Shown: positions 1-11,284 of the stretch, piece after piece
Position numbering within the stretch: the first letter of the stretch is position 1
Layout: the number at the start of each line of letters is the position of its first letter
Assembly: GCF_029168945.1 (NCBI RefSeq)
Contig: NC_083605.1
Coordinates: 39,445,280 to 39,509,279 of the forward strand
Source of the DNA: Cannabis sativa
Taxonomy: Eukaryota; Streptophyta; Magnoliopsida; Rosales; Cannabaceae
Direction: 5' to 3'
Length of the DNA stretch: 64,000 nucleotides
Program-made: the position numbers and the translations under genes
The notes under the pieces: model-generated
What the model was told of the DNA's origin: nothing
Database searches by the model: none
What the model saw: the letters and a program-made list of their open reading frames with translations, nothing else

Positions 1-378
1 GGTGGCGACCATATTTGACTTGCAAATTGCGAAACAATGGTAGAAGCTCATAAGATAGAATAGCCTTGACTCTCGCCTAAACGGGACAACGCTGGATTCT
101 GATCTTGATCGAATAAAAGGTTGCTAGAATGTTTAACATTTTAGATGAGCTGACAACTCTATTCAATGGATGATAGCTTTGACTCTCGCCTAAACGGGAC
201 ACTGATATCAGTTTGTTGAAAACCTTGGAAATTATTTAGGATTTATTTTTTTTAAGTATTTTCTCATATCATTCCTACTTGCTATGTGCTTATAATTTCT
301 GAATTGATTTTGTATGTTAAACCATTATTAATTTCTATTTGTTGATTTCTATTATTTTGTAGTATCCTGTTTGTCAAA
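1..378 (+). promoter_or_regulatory. Element A leader end with conserved motif pair and 3' splice-like site
   Basis: This noncoding stretch before gag contains two copies of GACTCTCGCCTAAACGGGAC, at 68-87 and 181-200, start to start 113 nt apart. Matching pairs occur in elements B, C and D. A pyrimidine-rich stretch ending in TTTTGTAG at 355-362 looks like a plant 3' splice site and lies 16 nt before the gag ATG. The role is unknown; packaging, dimerisation or splicing control are guesses based on position and conservation. Confidence 0.5.
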
Positions 379-1236
379 ATGAATCCCATGTTATCACTGT
401 TGACTGAAAATAAGCTGAATGGATCTAACTTTAATAAATGGAATGAGAACATTAATATTGCTCTCATGGGAGAAAGTGCCTTGTTTGTTTTAACTGAGCC
501 GTCACCTGAAGTGCCTGGTGATAATGCATCCAAAGCTGTGAAAGAAAAGTATGAGCGTTGGCAGAAAGCAAATGACAAAGCTCTATACTTTATGCTTTCT
601 AGCATGGTTGACACCCTCAAAACTCGGTTTTCTAAAACTGAGAAGGCTGCTGAAGTTATGACGAAGTTAAATGAGCTATTCGGTAAGGCATCGCTTCAGT
701 CACGCTTTGACGCGACTAAGAAGTACATTAACGCACGGATGGAACCTCATCAAAACGTGCGTGATCATGTTCTCCTCATGTCCAGTTATTTCCAAGAAGC
801 CCAGGATCATGGTGCTGAAATGGACAGTGCTACTCAAGTAAGTCTTATCTTGAACAGCCTGACTCCAGCATTTCTACCATACACATCAAATTATGTCATG
901 AATAAGAAGGAAATTGACTTTCATGAATTAGTCAATGACCTTCAAAGTTATGAAAATTTGATTGGAGGACCCAAGAAGAAAGGGAGTAAACCTCATCCTG
1001 GTAATGGTAATGGGACGATGAAACCTGAAGCAAATGTTGCCTCTGCTTCAAAGCCCAAATCGAAGAAGAAGTGGAAAAACACCAAGAAGCGAACAAAAGT
1101 CATGAAAAAAACTGCTCCTTCTAATGATGCTACACTTAAAGGAAAGTGTTTCCACTGCAATGAAAAAGGTCATTGGAAACCCCAGTGTCCTAAACTTCTT
1201 GCAAAGAAACAAGGTATTTCCATTAATAAACTTTAA
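379..1236 (+). CDS. gag: Copia-type Gag (UBN2-like) with CCHC zinc knuckle, element A
   Basis: This is an uninterrupted 285-residue frame. The N-terminal two thirds resembles the UBN2-type Gag of plant copia elements, with the NFNKWNENI segment near residue 20 and the VRDHVLLMSSYF segment near residue 130. A lysine-rich linker follows at about residues 195-245. The C-terminus holds one zinc knuckle, CFHCNEKGHWKPQC, of the CX2CX4HX4C type. Gag would assemble the virus-like particle in the cytoplasm and bind element RNA. I start at MNPML because element B shares it and a 3' splice-like site lies just upstream. It is the only open frame of the element. About ten amino-acid changes separate it from the B copy, with no stop or frameshift, which suggests it has been kept functional. 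Confidence 0.85.
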   Translation: MNPMLSLLTENKLNGSNFNKWNENINIALMGESALFVLTEPSPEVPGDNASKAVKEKYERWQKANDKALYFMLSSMVDTLKTRFSKTEKAAEVMTKLNELFGKASLQSRFDATKKYINARMEPHQNVRDHVLLMSSYFQEAQDHGAEMDSATQVSLILNSLTPAFLPYTSNYVMNKKEIDFHELVNDLQSYENLIGGPKKKGSKPHPGNGNGTMKPEANVASASKPKSKKKWKNTKKRTKVMKKTAPSNDATLKGKCFHCNEKGHWKPQCPKLLAKKQGISINKL

Positions 1237-1249
1237 AAGTTTAGTGAAT

Positions 1250-3040
1250 TGTTATCCAATTGGATTTATGATTCTGGACTAAACTTTGTTTATTGTTTTT
1301 CTTCTTCTGATAGGCCCAGCTACTTGAACTCAATTGAGTCAGAAAGCTGGACCAAGGGTGAAATCGTCCAGATGAAGATGAAGCTCTTCAATTTTTGAAT
1401 TAATTGTTTTAGTTTAAAGACAATTTGGATTTCAAATTTTAGTTAGGGATATTTATCCCTGTTTCTCTCATATTGTTGCAATACTTTTTTATTATTAATA
1501 AAGTTTTATTTTTTTTTCGAAATTCACTATTGCAATTTATGAGATTGAGCTTCATTTAATTTTATCTTCATCAATTATTACCACATTATATTTATATGTT
1601 TGTATGTGTAAGTGTTTTTATTATTGATGCAAATTCTATGATATTTACAACTCTTCATAGAGTTATATTATATAAACACTAGAAATTATTTCTATGTTTA
1701 TCAATAATTGTTAATTCTCATACAATTATTAAGAATTTGTTTAATAAAAGGATCTTATGATCTGATAGGGGTGGAGAAAAGTTAAGAAAACTATGCAGTT
1801 CAACGATCTTTTATATCTAATGAACTCTGGATAGTATTCAACTCCACATAAACTCTATCACACAGAGAATCATGATCTTTACAACCTTTAGGGGTGGATC
1901 ATAATCTCTATATACTTAGGGGTGGAGGTTATCCATAGTACCCTATATGTATATTCTTAGGGGTGGAGTCTAATCCACAATTCCCTATGAAACACATATC
2001 TTGTTTAAACATAGAAGTAATATAATGAGTCAGCTATTGTCAATATAAATTCTTGATCTTGATTGTATGTTCCATTTCGATTTTACTATTGTAAGTAAAA
2101 GTTTGATACCTTTGAAAGTTCTTTGTTAAAGTTTCACACTACCTTAATTGAGTGGGAGAATTTTAAAATTCTATACCCATCTTCATTAGGTTGATACTTG
2201 TGATAGGTACTTAAGAACATTACTGAAAAGCAAATCTAACCATTCACATGGATAGGTATAGCTTATCAGAATTATGAGAATAAGATAAAGAACTCTAGTT
2301 CAGTCCATTCGAATGACTTGAACCAAGAATTCTTAATCCTCACAAAATTTTATGGTATCTTAATTTTGATTACTTTAATCTCTGGCATGTATTTTTCACT
2401 TCAAATACTAGTCTGCTATGTTGATGACTTAGTCTTAACTTAAAATTACAGACTAATACAAAAGTCACAACTAGGTAACTCTCCAAACAATCAGAGGTTA
2501 AAAGTATTATTTAACCAGACATCTGCTATTGAGTGGGAGCTATCTGAGATGTAATCAAATAGGGAACATTAGAAGATATTCAAGAAGGATTTATGTAAGT
2601 GATCTATATGTCAGATATTAAGGACATGTGTATCAGTTGTCTTTGTATCTCACCATCTAATTTCGAAATTCTATAAGATGGTGCTTACTTTGGGGGTGGA
2701 GGAATTATTGTATAATAATTCAAGCTCTACCAGAGAAGAACTATAACTTGGTCTATTCGAAAATACCAGAAAGTTATATCACTGAAGAAAAGTCTACACT
2801 GTATTATCTCAATTACATATTTTAAAATATGAGAGATATGTCCTCTCGTTAATCTCGGATGTACTTTTAAAACAAGAAAGATTTCGGTATCCCTTGATGA
2901 GTAAAGCATATAGTAAAGAATGTTTCATAAGAGTTTTTATGAACTAGTTTCCAGAAGTTTGGGTGGATTCAAATATACTACACTTGATCTGAAGATCAAG
3001 ACATCAGATTGACCTATTTGCGCAGTTTGTTTTATATTAG
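1250..3040 (+). pseudogene. Fossil copia pol of element A (protease, integrase, RT, RNase H scraps)
   Basis: There is no usable frame, but short scraps appear in the correct copia order. A protease-like WIYDSG follows the gag stop near 1261. An integrase-like ILxSDRGGE, with a stop at x, lies near 1749-1776. An RT-like LVCYVDDLVL lies near 2411-2440, with TATGTTGATGAC for YVDD at 2417. A stretch matching the RT/RNase H linker (SNxxxH with TAA and TAG stops) lies near 2555, and an RNase H-like LTLGGGG near 2686. The region is about 1.8 kb, roughly half the length of a normal pol, so much has also been deleted. The same stops occur in element B. I infer that pol decayed before both copies were made. 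Confidence 0.7.
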
Positions 3041-3054
3041 TGCAAGTGGGAGTT
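3041..3054 (+). other. Polypurine tract of element A
   Basis: The purine-rich TGCAAGTGGGAGTT lies directly before the 3' LTR start TGTTAGG. It would prime plus-strand DNA synthesis. The same tract precedes the 3' LTRs of B and C, and a one-base variant precedes that of D. Confidence 0.7.
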
Positions 3055-4971
3055 TGTTAGGTTTTATGCCCTAAATAAAACTCTTTACAATCTGATTAGT
3101 AATCAACATAAGAAATTTGAAGTGATTGATGTTTGCATGAATTTTACATGCTAATGGTTTAATATGTTTAATATGTTTATTACATTCATACACACAAAAT
3201 CAGTTAAATCCAGATCATATGTTTATTCACAATTACAGTATCGTCAACACAGTGGAATGTGATTGTGATCATATGAATCAAAAGTTTTGGTCCCTGTTTC
3301 ATCAGTGTTATTGGATTTACACTAATGTGATAATTAGCGATGATGTGTACTTACACTTGGAGTAAGTGTTATGTTCTTTCCAGGACATTAGTAAAGTATA
3401 CTAGTTTCGAATGTATGGAGTATACATTGGACTGGACCGATATTGCAACTAAGTTAAGATATTACAAACTTACCGTTATACATATCTTTCCAAGTCAATA
3501 TCAGTAGTTGATCTTAAGATTGAAAAGAATCTAAATCCTGATATGCTTGGGCTCAACTCAGGAGTGCTATTCATGTTCTTTGATTTATTAGTTAAGCCTA
3601 CTTTTGGGTCAGGGTGATACGTATATTTTGGGAACATGATAGTATGATTGAGTGGGAGTGCTGAACATAAATATGGAATCTATAGCTTCTACTGGGGTAT
3701 AGAAGTCAAGTGATGATTCCCTTCGAGCTTAGCAAATAGAAGTAAATGGATGAGCTCTTGTTTAACTGACTAATTATTAGATCACTAAACACCATTTACA
3801 GGTAGCTAAGTGTTTTAAGGGGCAAAATACATTGAGGGGTGAGAACGGTAAAGAAATCCCATCTCGATGTAAATCATCTATATAGAGGATCTTTAAATCA
3901 CAATAAGATTATAACAATGGTTAAATGAGATAGTATATTGGTATCGTGAAACATACAATATGCTCTATATAAGTCTGAGAGTGCAATTCTAAGTTCTAAG
4001 AGTGGATTCAACGAAGAATTAATAAGTAGGAATTTACTTGGTAAAGTAAATTTGGTTCACTTATTGGAAGCTCAGCATATAGATCCATGGTCCCCATTCT
4101 AGTTGAGAACATTCTGCTTGTAAGACTCATTAAGTGATTCGTGATTGATCAATTATAATTCTAAAGTTAGACTATGTCTGATTTTATGAATTTTCACTAA
4201 GCAGGGGTGAAATTGTAAGGAAAAGAGTTTTCTAGGTTTATTTATTTATTAATAGACTTTATATGTCTAATTAATAATTAAATTAAATGACAATATTATT
4301 TAATAATGTATTTTAATTATTAAATAATTAGTTTTGGCATTTAAAAGGTTAGAATTGGAAAATTGGCATTTTTGAGAAAATAGAGATAAAATTTGATAAA
4401 ATTGCAAAATTAAGTGGGGCCCATTACAACACCTATGGCCGGCCACTTATAAGGCTTTTTCAAATTATTATTTTTATTATTTTAATGCCAAATAATTCTA
4501 AACTTAAACCTAGTAAGTTGCCTATAAATAGAAAGTGATGGCTCAGTCAAAATACAAGTTTTCAATAAGCCTTTCTGACAGAAATTTCTCTCTTCAGAAA
4601 ACTGAGCCTTCCTCACTCTCTACCTTGGCCGAAACCTCTCTCCCTCTTTTCCTTCATCTTTTTCGTGACCCTAGTGAAAGAGTAAGTGCCCACACACAGC
4701 AAGCAGTAACTCAATCATAGATTGGAAGACTGTGAAGGATCAAAGCTTGAAGAAGAAGGAGATTCGGGCTCAGATCTTGATTATACTCTGCTACAGAAAG
4801 GAATCAAGGGTTAGAGATCTGAGTGGAAGGAGACATTTATTCCGCTGCATCAATGTAAGGTTTTCTTAACTTTATATGTGTTTATTTTATCGTTTTAGAA
4901 AGTTCATATTTAGGATGTTAATAAACATACTTGTGAGTAGATCTAAAATCCTAGTAAAATAATTCCCAACA
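3055..4971 (+). repeat. 3' LTR of element A
   Basis: This 1.9 kb LTR starts TGTTAGG and ends CCCAACA, so the terminal TGTT/AACA is inverted. It matches both LTRs of element B nearly throughout. A TATA box (TATAAATA) lies at 4523-4530, so U3 is about 1.5 kb and R-U5 about 440 bp. The small frame at 4535-4720 is inside R-U5 and is not regarded as a gene. Confidence 0.9.
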
Positions 4972-5754
4972 AATGGATGAACTTGTTTGGCATGTTGACT
5001 GGCCTGTGTCATATTAGGATCTCTTTGAACTAGATCCTGGATGCGGATACCTGGCTGGACAATTGGTGGAATGTATTGTTCGTCCAGGCCCCTTCTTCGA
5101 TTTAGATCAGTGCTAAAGTCATGTGCGATACCCAACCTATCGAATATTGAAGTAATAGGTTGCCTTGGCGTCTAACTTGTTTGGCTAGCAGGTTGGCCAA
5201 AAATTTTAGTTAGGGTGAATTGTTGTGTGTAACTCCACCCAAGGGATGGTCCAGCTGGATCTGGCCGTCTATCTTTTGTTCCGAAGGTTGGACCTATGGT
5301 CGTGTATTGGACGGCTGACCATTGTGAGTTTGTGCAGTATTCCTAGTTGCATACCCTTCTAAACTGCCCAAAGGAATGCTGGACGCAGTAATCGATTGTT
5401 GATTGGCGACTTGGTAGGCCATTCTTATCATTACGGTGCCCAAATTCGTGCGATCATCAATGGCTGCATGTTGAGCCCTAAGAGTTTCCATCTTCCTATC
5501 CTTCCATTCTATATATTGATGTCTTTGATCTTCGAATGCACGGTTTATAGCTGCACGAAGATCCTCCTAATCATGGTGCAAAGTGTTTTTATGACCTTAC
5601 ATGAACTCAAGGGCTGCTCGGAGGTTCTGGATTTAAATATCATCTCCAACTGACCTCTGAACAATAGTGGTGGACGGGACCTCAATGTTTGGATTGGATT
5701 GATCGGCTGCTGAACTGGTGTTCCCAGTCTCTTGCACGCCTGCTATGATCCTAG
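4972..5754 (-). pseudogene. Element G remnant, left part: gag-like fragment
   Basis: On the minus strand, just left of the end of element D, a frame reads through several stops and gives hydrophilic Gag-like protein. Segments include NTSSAADQSNPNIEVPS, EDLRAAINRAFEDQRHQYIEW and METLRAQHAAIDDRTNLG. It looks like the N-terminal part of a gypsy-type Gag, but I cannot name the family. It continues at 55084-55260, so D inserted into it, and A inserted downstream of the same frame. At least five stops show it is dead. This is the oldest layer of the nest. Confidence 0.45.
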
Positions 5755-7622
5755 TGTTGGAATATATTTTACCAGGATCTAGATTTACTAACAAGTATGT
5801 TTTTAACATCCTAATATGAATTTCTAAAACGATGAAAATAAACAGATAAATGGTATGAGAAACCTTAAGTGGTTGCAGCGGAATTAAATGACTCCTCCCG
5901 CTCAAATCTCTAACCCTTGTATCCTTTCTGTAGCAGAGTATCACCAAGATCTGAGTCCGATTCTCCTTCTAGTTGTTTGGATTCTTCACAATCTTAGATA
6001 CCATGATTGAGGACCAACTTGTTATGTGTGGGCATGCACTCAATAAGTATTGGCTGAATTTTGGTTTGTGAAGAAGACAAAGGATTTCGAATTGAAGAAG
6101 AAGAAAAGGAAGAGGTCTCATAAACCTAGAGAGAAAACTAGGTTTTTAGCTTTGGAGGCATTAGTTGGATAATGAGACCATAGCCTTCCCTTTATACTAA
6201 ATTCCAATAGGATTAGGGTTGAATTATTAGGAATAAAAACATTGATAAAATTAGAGTAAAAAGAGCACATGGTGGCCGGCCACTTAATGGGCCCCACACA
6301 AGTTAGGTTTTTGCCATTTTTCTCAACTATTTTATCTATTTTTCACAAATACCATTTTTTTGCACTTTCAACCCTATAAATCCCAAAACTATTTATTGAA
6401 TAATTAAAACAATTATCAAATAAAATTTTCATTTATAATATTTATTAATTAGACTCCACAAAATCTCTTAATTAATAAATTAACCCTAAAATACCATTTC
6501 TTCGCAATGAAGCCATAACATAGTCAAAATTCATAAATTAGTATAATTTTAGAATTAAAATCAATTGAGTGAGTCTTACAAGCCGTTTGTCTCAACTAGT
6601 ATGGGGAGCATGGGCCTATATAACCGAGCTTCCAATAAGCAGATCTAGAATTTACCAAGTAAATTCACTAACTTATTAATTTCTCGTTGAACAACTATAG
6701 AACTTGGAATTGCACTCTCAGTTACATAAAACGCTCTATATGTTCCACGATATTGATACGCTATTTATTATCCATTGTTATAATCCCAATAATCAATGAT
6801 CCTCTATAGATGATTTACATTGTATAGGGATAAAATTACCGTTACACCCTTTCAATGTATTTTATCCTTAAAACACTTAGCCACCTATAAATGATATTTT
6901 ACTGAACTAATATAATCACTAAAATAAGCGCTCTATCATTTATCTCTATTTATCCAAGCTCCAATGAAATCATCGTTTCACTTCTATGTCCAGATAGAAG
7001 CTATAGATTCCATATCTATGATTAGTGCTCCCACTCAATTGTACTACCGTGTTCTAAAAATGTACGTATCACCGAGACCAAAAGGTAGGCTTAACTTAAA
7101 AATCAAAGAACACAAATAACACTCTCGAGATCGAACCTAACCATCTCAGGATTGAGATCATTTGATCTAGAATCAACTAGGTGATATTGAATTAAATAGA
7201 TATTACGGTAAAATTATCATATCTAGTTCAAGTTCAATATCGGTCCCTTCCGATGCATACTCCATACATCCAACCCAAGCTTACTTTAACCAATGCCGTC
7301 GAAAGGACATAGCACTTATTCAAGTTGCAAGTAAACTACGTTGTTGATTGTCATATCAGTTAAACACTGGGTAGTGATAAATCTAGGAATACATTTAATC
7401 ACACAATCTTGTTTACTTTCCACTGTGTTGATAACACAATAAACAAGAATATCAGTGTGATAAGGGTGTGGATGAATTTATTAATCAAATAAGTAAATAA
7501 ATGATCACATGAACCAAATAGCACATGAAACAAGTAATGAAATTAAATCTGTTTCTTTATTGATAATTGAATAGAAAATATTACATTGAAATAGAGTTTT
7601 ATTAAGGGCACAAAGCCCAATA
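5755..7622 (-). repeat. 3' LTR of element D
   Basis: Read on the minus strand it begins TATTGGGCTTTGTGCCC, a one-base change from the TGTTGGG of the other LTR, and ends ATTCCAACA. The polypurine tract GTGCAAGTGGGACTT lies just before it, on the right at 7623-7637. A TATA-like TATAAA (minus) lies near 6191-6196. It matches 53214-55083 closely over its length. Confidence 0.85.
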
Positions 7623-7650
7623 AAGTCCCACTTGCACTAACATAAAACTA

Positions 7651-8958
7651 TCAGTACATTTCAATTAATCCTAAATTCAATCTGTGCTTTTCAAATGTAG
7701 TTGCAGTCAATACTCTGGTGAATGGATCAACTAAGTTGTCTTCAGTCTCCACTTTCTCCACCAGTACGTCCCCTCTTGCCACATATTCTCTGATGATGTG
7801 GTATTTCATCTCTATGTGTTTCCTTCTCTTGTGGCCTCGAGGCTCTTTACTATTGGCTATAGCACTAGTATTGTCACAAAGTAAAACCAGTGGTTTTTCC
7901 ATTTCAGGAACAACACCAAGTCCTGAGAAGAACTTTCTTAGCCAAACAAGTTCCTTAGCAGCCTCAGCGGCGGCCTATGTACTCGGCCTCCATGGTAGAG
8001 TCTGATATTGCGATTTTCTTAGCGCTTCTCCAAACAACTGCTCCACCCCCAAGAGTAAAAACCATCCCAGATGTAGACTTTCTATCATCAAGACAAGCCT
8101 AGAAATCTGAGTCGGTATAGCCTACGGGATTTAAAGCACCACCCTTGTAGCTAACACATAATGCCTAGTACTTTTCAAATATTTCAAAATATGCTTAACT
8201 GCAGTCCAATGTTCCTCTCTTGGGTTTGTCTGATACCTGCTCACAATTCCTACTACATAGCATATGTCAGGTCTAGTGCATAACATTACATACATTAGAC
8301 TCCCAACTACTGAAGCATAAGGAATCCTTCTCATGTCCTCTATCTCTTGAGGATCAGTGGGACACTGTTCCTTAGATAGACGGATACCAAATCTAGAAGG
8401 CTTTTGTGCCCCTTTGGTATTGGTCATTGAGAATCTCTCCAAAACCTTATCAATGTAAGATGTTTGAGAGAGAGAGCAAGGGATCTGTTCTTCCGGTTTC
8501 TGATTATCTGAATACCAAGAACATAAGGAGCTTCACCCAAATCTTTCATTTCGAATTAAGTGTCAAGCCATTCCTTGATGTCAGTCATTTTCTTGATATC
8601 GTTGCCAATAATCAAAATGTCATAAACATAAAGGACCAGGAATACTACCACTTGATTATCCTTGAGTTGGTAAATACAAGGTTAATCTTCATTTTGTTGA
8701 AAGCCTTAGATCTTGATTATTTTATCAAACCTTTTGTTCCAAGAGCGAGAAGCTTGCTTAAGTCCATAAATAGACCTATTGAGTTTGCGAACTTTCTTTT
8801 CCTGCCCTTGAAGAACATAGCCTTCTGGTTGGTCCATATAAATGGTTTCTTCAAGAATTCTGTTAAGGAAAGTTGTCTTGACATGCATTTGCTAAATTTC
8901 ATAATCGAAAGTGGCAACTATGGAGAGAAGAATTTGGATGGATTTGAGCATGGCGACC
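7651..8958 (-). pseudogene. Element D copia pol: RT second half and RNase H
   Basis: Minus-strand copia RT continues from the part at 48029. Recognisable segments are DQPEGYV and RSIYGLKQASRSWN, then the catalytic region. There YVDD is changed to YVYD (8619-8630), removing a catalytic aspartate. The linker YASVVGSLMYVMLCTRPDIC follows, and the RNase H end CDNTSAIANSKEPRGHKRRK near 7830. The stop is at 7651, 14 bases before the polypurine tract. Frameshifts and stops lie between about 8130 and 8700. It would have made the reverse transcriptase and RNase H that copy the element RNA; it cannot now. Confidence 0.8.
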
Positions 8959-11284
8959 TGTAACACCCTAACTAACATAGGCGTATTACTTGATTTTTAA
9001 ACATGTTGTGCAGCTCGTTGCTAATCAACGAGGTTTATGGAAAACGTGATTAATTAAAATTTTTGCTTTTTTATTAAACTTATAAAATATTTATACAAAA
9101 GACTCAGGATCCCGATTACAAAATCATTTACAAAAGTTTTCTGTTCACACAAAATAATTGTCGCCTAGCGACTAATTACAAAATTAGCCTTGCTGTCCCG
9201 AGGATCGTACGCTCCAGGCCGAACCGCCCCGACATGTACAATCTTCATAGGCTCGTTCACGGTCCATCAGCTCTAGCCTTGCCTTTACCTACACATAAAG
9301 ATAGCACTGTGAGTCGACAAACTCAGTAAGAAAAGCATAAAAATACTCATACATAAATCCCGGTCATGATCAGACGCCCATAACCCTGATCATAACCCTA
9401 ACTGCCGTGTCCAACACGATACTGAGTCCCCCTAACTGCCGTGTCCAACACAGTATTGAGTTCTGAACGTTCATAGGGACGGTACTATTGACAACTAACA
9501 GCCTGATCGGTCGAACTGGTCATACTCCGGGTGCTGGTCATACTCCAGCCTGTACCGACGTGTTACAGTATCAGCCTGATCGGTCGAACCGGTCATACTC
9601 CAGCTGCTGGTCATACTCCAGCCTGTACCGACGTGATACGTCAAATAGTACGGAACCACCAACCTAAGTGTCAGCATGATCGGTCGAACCGGTCATACTC
9701 CGGCTGCTGGTCATACTCCAGCCTGTACCGACATGACACAGTTGGATGGTTCGAAGCCAACATACATAACTAATGTAATCTAACAGGCTTCCTACATGCA
9801 CGCTAAACATGTAATCTACATATGCATACTGTTATACTAATCTTACCTGGATTCTGAATTCAGGTGTGCCATCAACCCGACCGGAACTATCCGCACGGCG
9901 GGACATGTGCTCCTAAACCATAAAAATCACAACACTATAAGTGATACGCTAAATCACTTCCCGAGGACTTAAACTAGGAACTAAAAGTGTCCCTACCGAT
10001 AAAAAGCATGCCAATACCCCCAAAAACATAAAATTGAGGAAAACTAGGGTTCCTGAATTTTCCCCAACCGGTAGACCGGTTGCCCAACCGGAATTCCGGT
10101 TCTGGGAAATTTCAGAACCCATCCGGAATTCCGGATGCACAACCGGAATTCCGGTTCCTTGCAGGCAGAACTTCAAAATTTCATAACTCATACAAATCTA
10201 ACCCAAATCACCTCAAACTTTCCAGACCTATTCCATATAACCCAAATAACATTTCTAAAGCATTAAATCCACCCAAAATGTACAGAAATGAAAAGTGCCA
10301 TGAAAGCCCAAGCATTGAGTTCCAAAACTCAAACTTGGTTAAAATCAACAAACATGCATCCAGATGAGATTAAACCTACTTAATCATGCATATAAAAGCT
10401 TTTGAAAACACAAGAATTCATCCTCAACAAACACAGCGACAAAACACACAATTTCATGTTGAAAACCAAACTTTTGCATAGAAAAACTTTAGCTTTACTC
10501 AACCTAACTTTCATGCTTCACAAACAGCTCAAATCTCCTTAATTTAACATGCTTAAAACCCTGAAAACAACATATAAACACAACAACAACAGCCACCCCA
10601 AAACTAGCATGCAACCTACCATTTGTCTTTAAAAACTTTCAAGAAACATAAGAGAAAGATAAAGAAACTTTACCAACAATTAGAGATCACTAAATCTGGT
10701 CAAAATGAGCTTGAATCACCAAGAAAAACTCCACTTCCTTGCTGCTCAAGGAGGGCCGAAAAGAGAGAGAGCTTGAGAGAAAAATTTTGCTTTTCTTTCT
10801 AATTTAATTTTTTTTTTCTAACTTTCTAAAATTTGACTAAATGAAATAAAAGCCACTTAATTCATTTTACTTCAGCCAACAATTAAAATCAAATAACATT
10901 TATTTTTCAATTTATCAAGTCACAAAAGACAAACTAACAATGGGGCAAAATGACCATTTTGCCCCTTCACACTAAAATCACATAAATAACAGTAAAGGGG
11001 TATTTTTTGCAAATTCTAAATTCTCGGCCATTCCCGACATTCCCAATGTCTAATAAACCGTCCCAAACTACTAACATACTAAGTTGTGATTTTTACTGCG
11101 CCAAACACCGAGTTCCAAAATACCGGGCATCGAAAATGCAAAATTATGAAAACTACTGAATGACATAAAATGCATCTCAGAATTCAATAATAACAGTATC
11201 AATAATTATTTAAATAGCTATAAATAATTTCATAATTAAACGTGATTAACTGCTAATTTCCAAATTAAACTAAGCGGTCTTTAT
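8959..11284 (-). repeat. 3' LTR of element F
   Basis: It ends TGTTACA on the minus strand, at 8959. The other end lacks the initial TGT: pol sequence runs directly into TAAAGACCGC at 11284 because the polypurine tract and LTR start were deleted. It holds three copies of a unit with TCGGTCGAACCGGTCATACT-like sequence at about 9507-9735, a CTGCCGTGTCCAACAC repeat pair at about 9402-9465, and palindromes around CCGGAATTCCGG at about 10086-10156. About 230 bp present here (about 9098-9310) are missing from the 5' LTR. Confidence 0.85.

Larger units (their letters stand above)
1..4971 (+). mobile_element. Element A: gag-only copia-like LTR retrotransposon, 3' part
   Basis: The window opens inside the internal region of this element. 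Visible in order are the end of the leader, an intact gag, a decayed pol, a purine-rich tract and the 3' LTR. The sequence parallels element B from about 27588 to the end of the B 3' LTR, with the same order and many shared nonsense changes. The 5' LTR, primer site and most of the leader lie outside the window. The 3' end CCCAACA at 4971 is followed by AATGG, the expected right copy of the TSD; the left copy cannot be checked. It sits in gag-like remnant G. By structure it resembles the gag-only non-autonomous class called TR-GAG; that assignment is an inference. Confidence 0.85.

Noticed and set aside
4535..4720. Plus-strand frame of 61 residues in the A LTR
   Set aside because: It lies in R-U5 just after the TATA box, is not kept open in B or C, and has no recognisable feature.
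7615..7622. Different element end at the right of the D 3' LTR (TATTGGG instead of TGTTGGG)
   Set aside because: The rest matches the other D LTR and a polypurine tract precedes it, so it is a single substitution.
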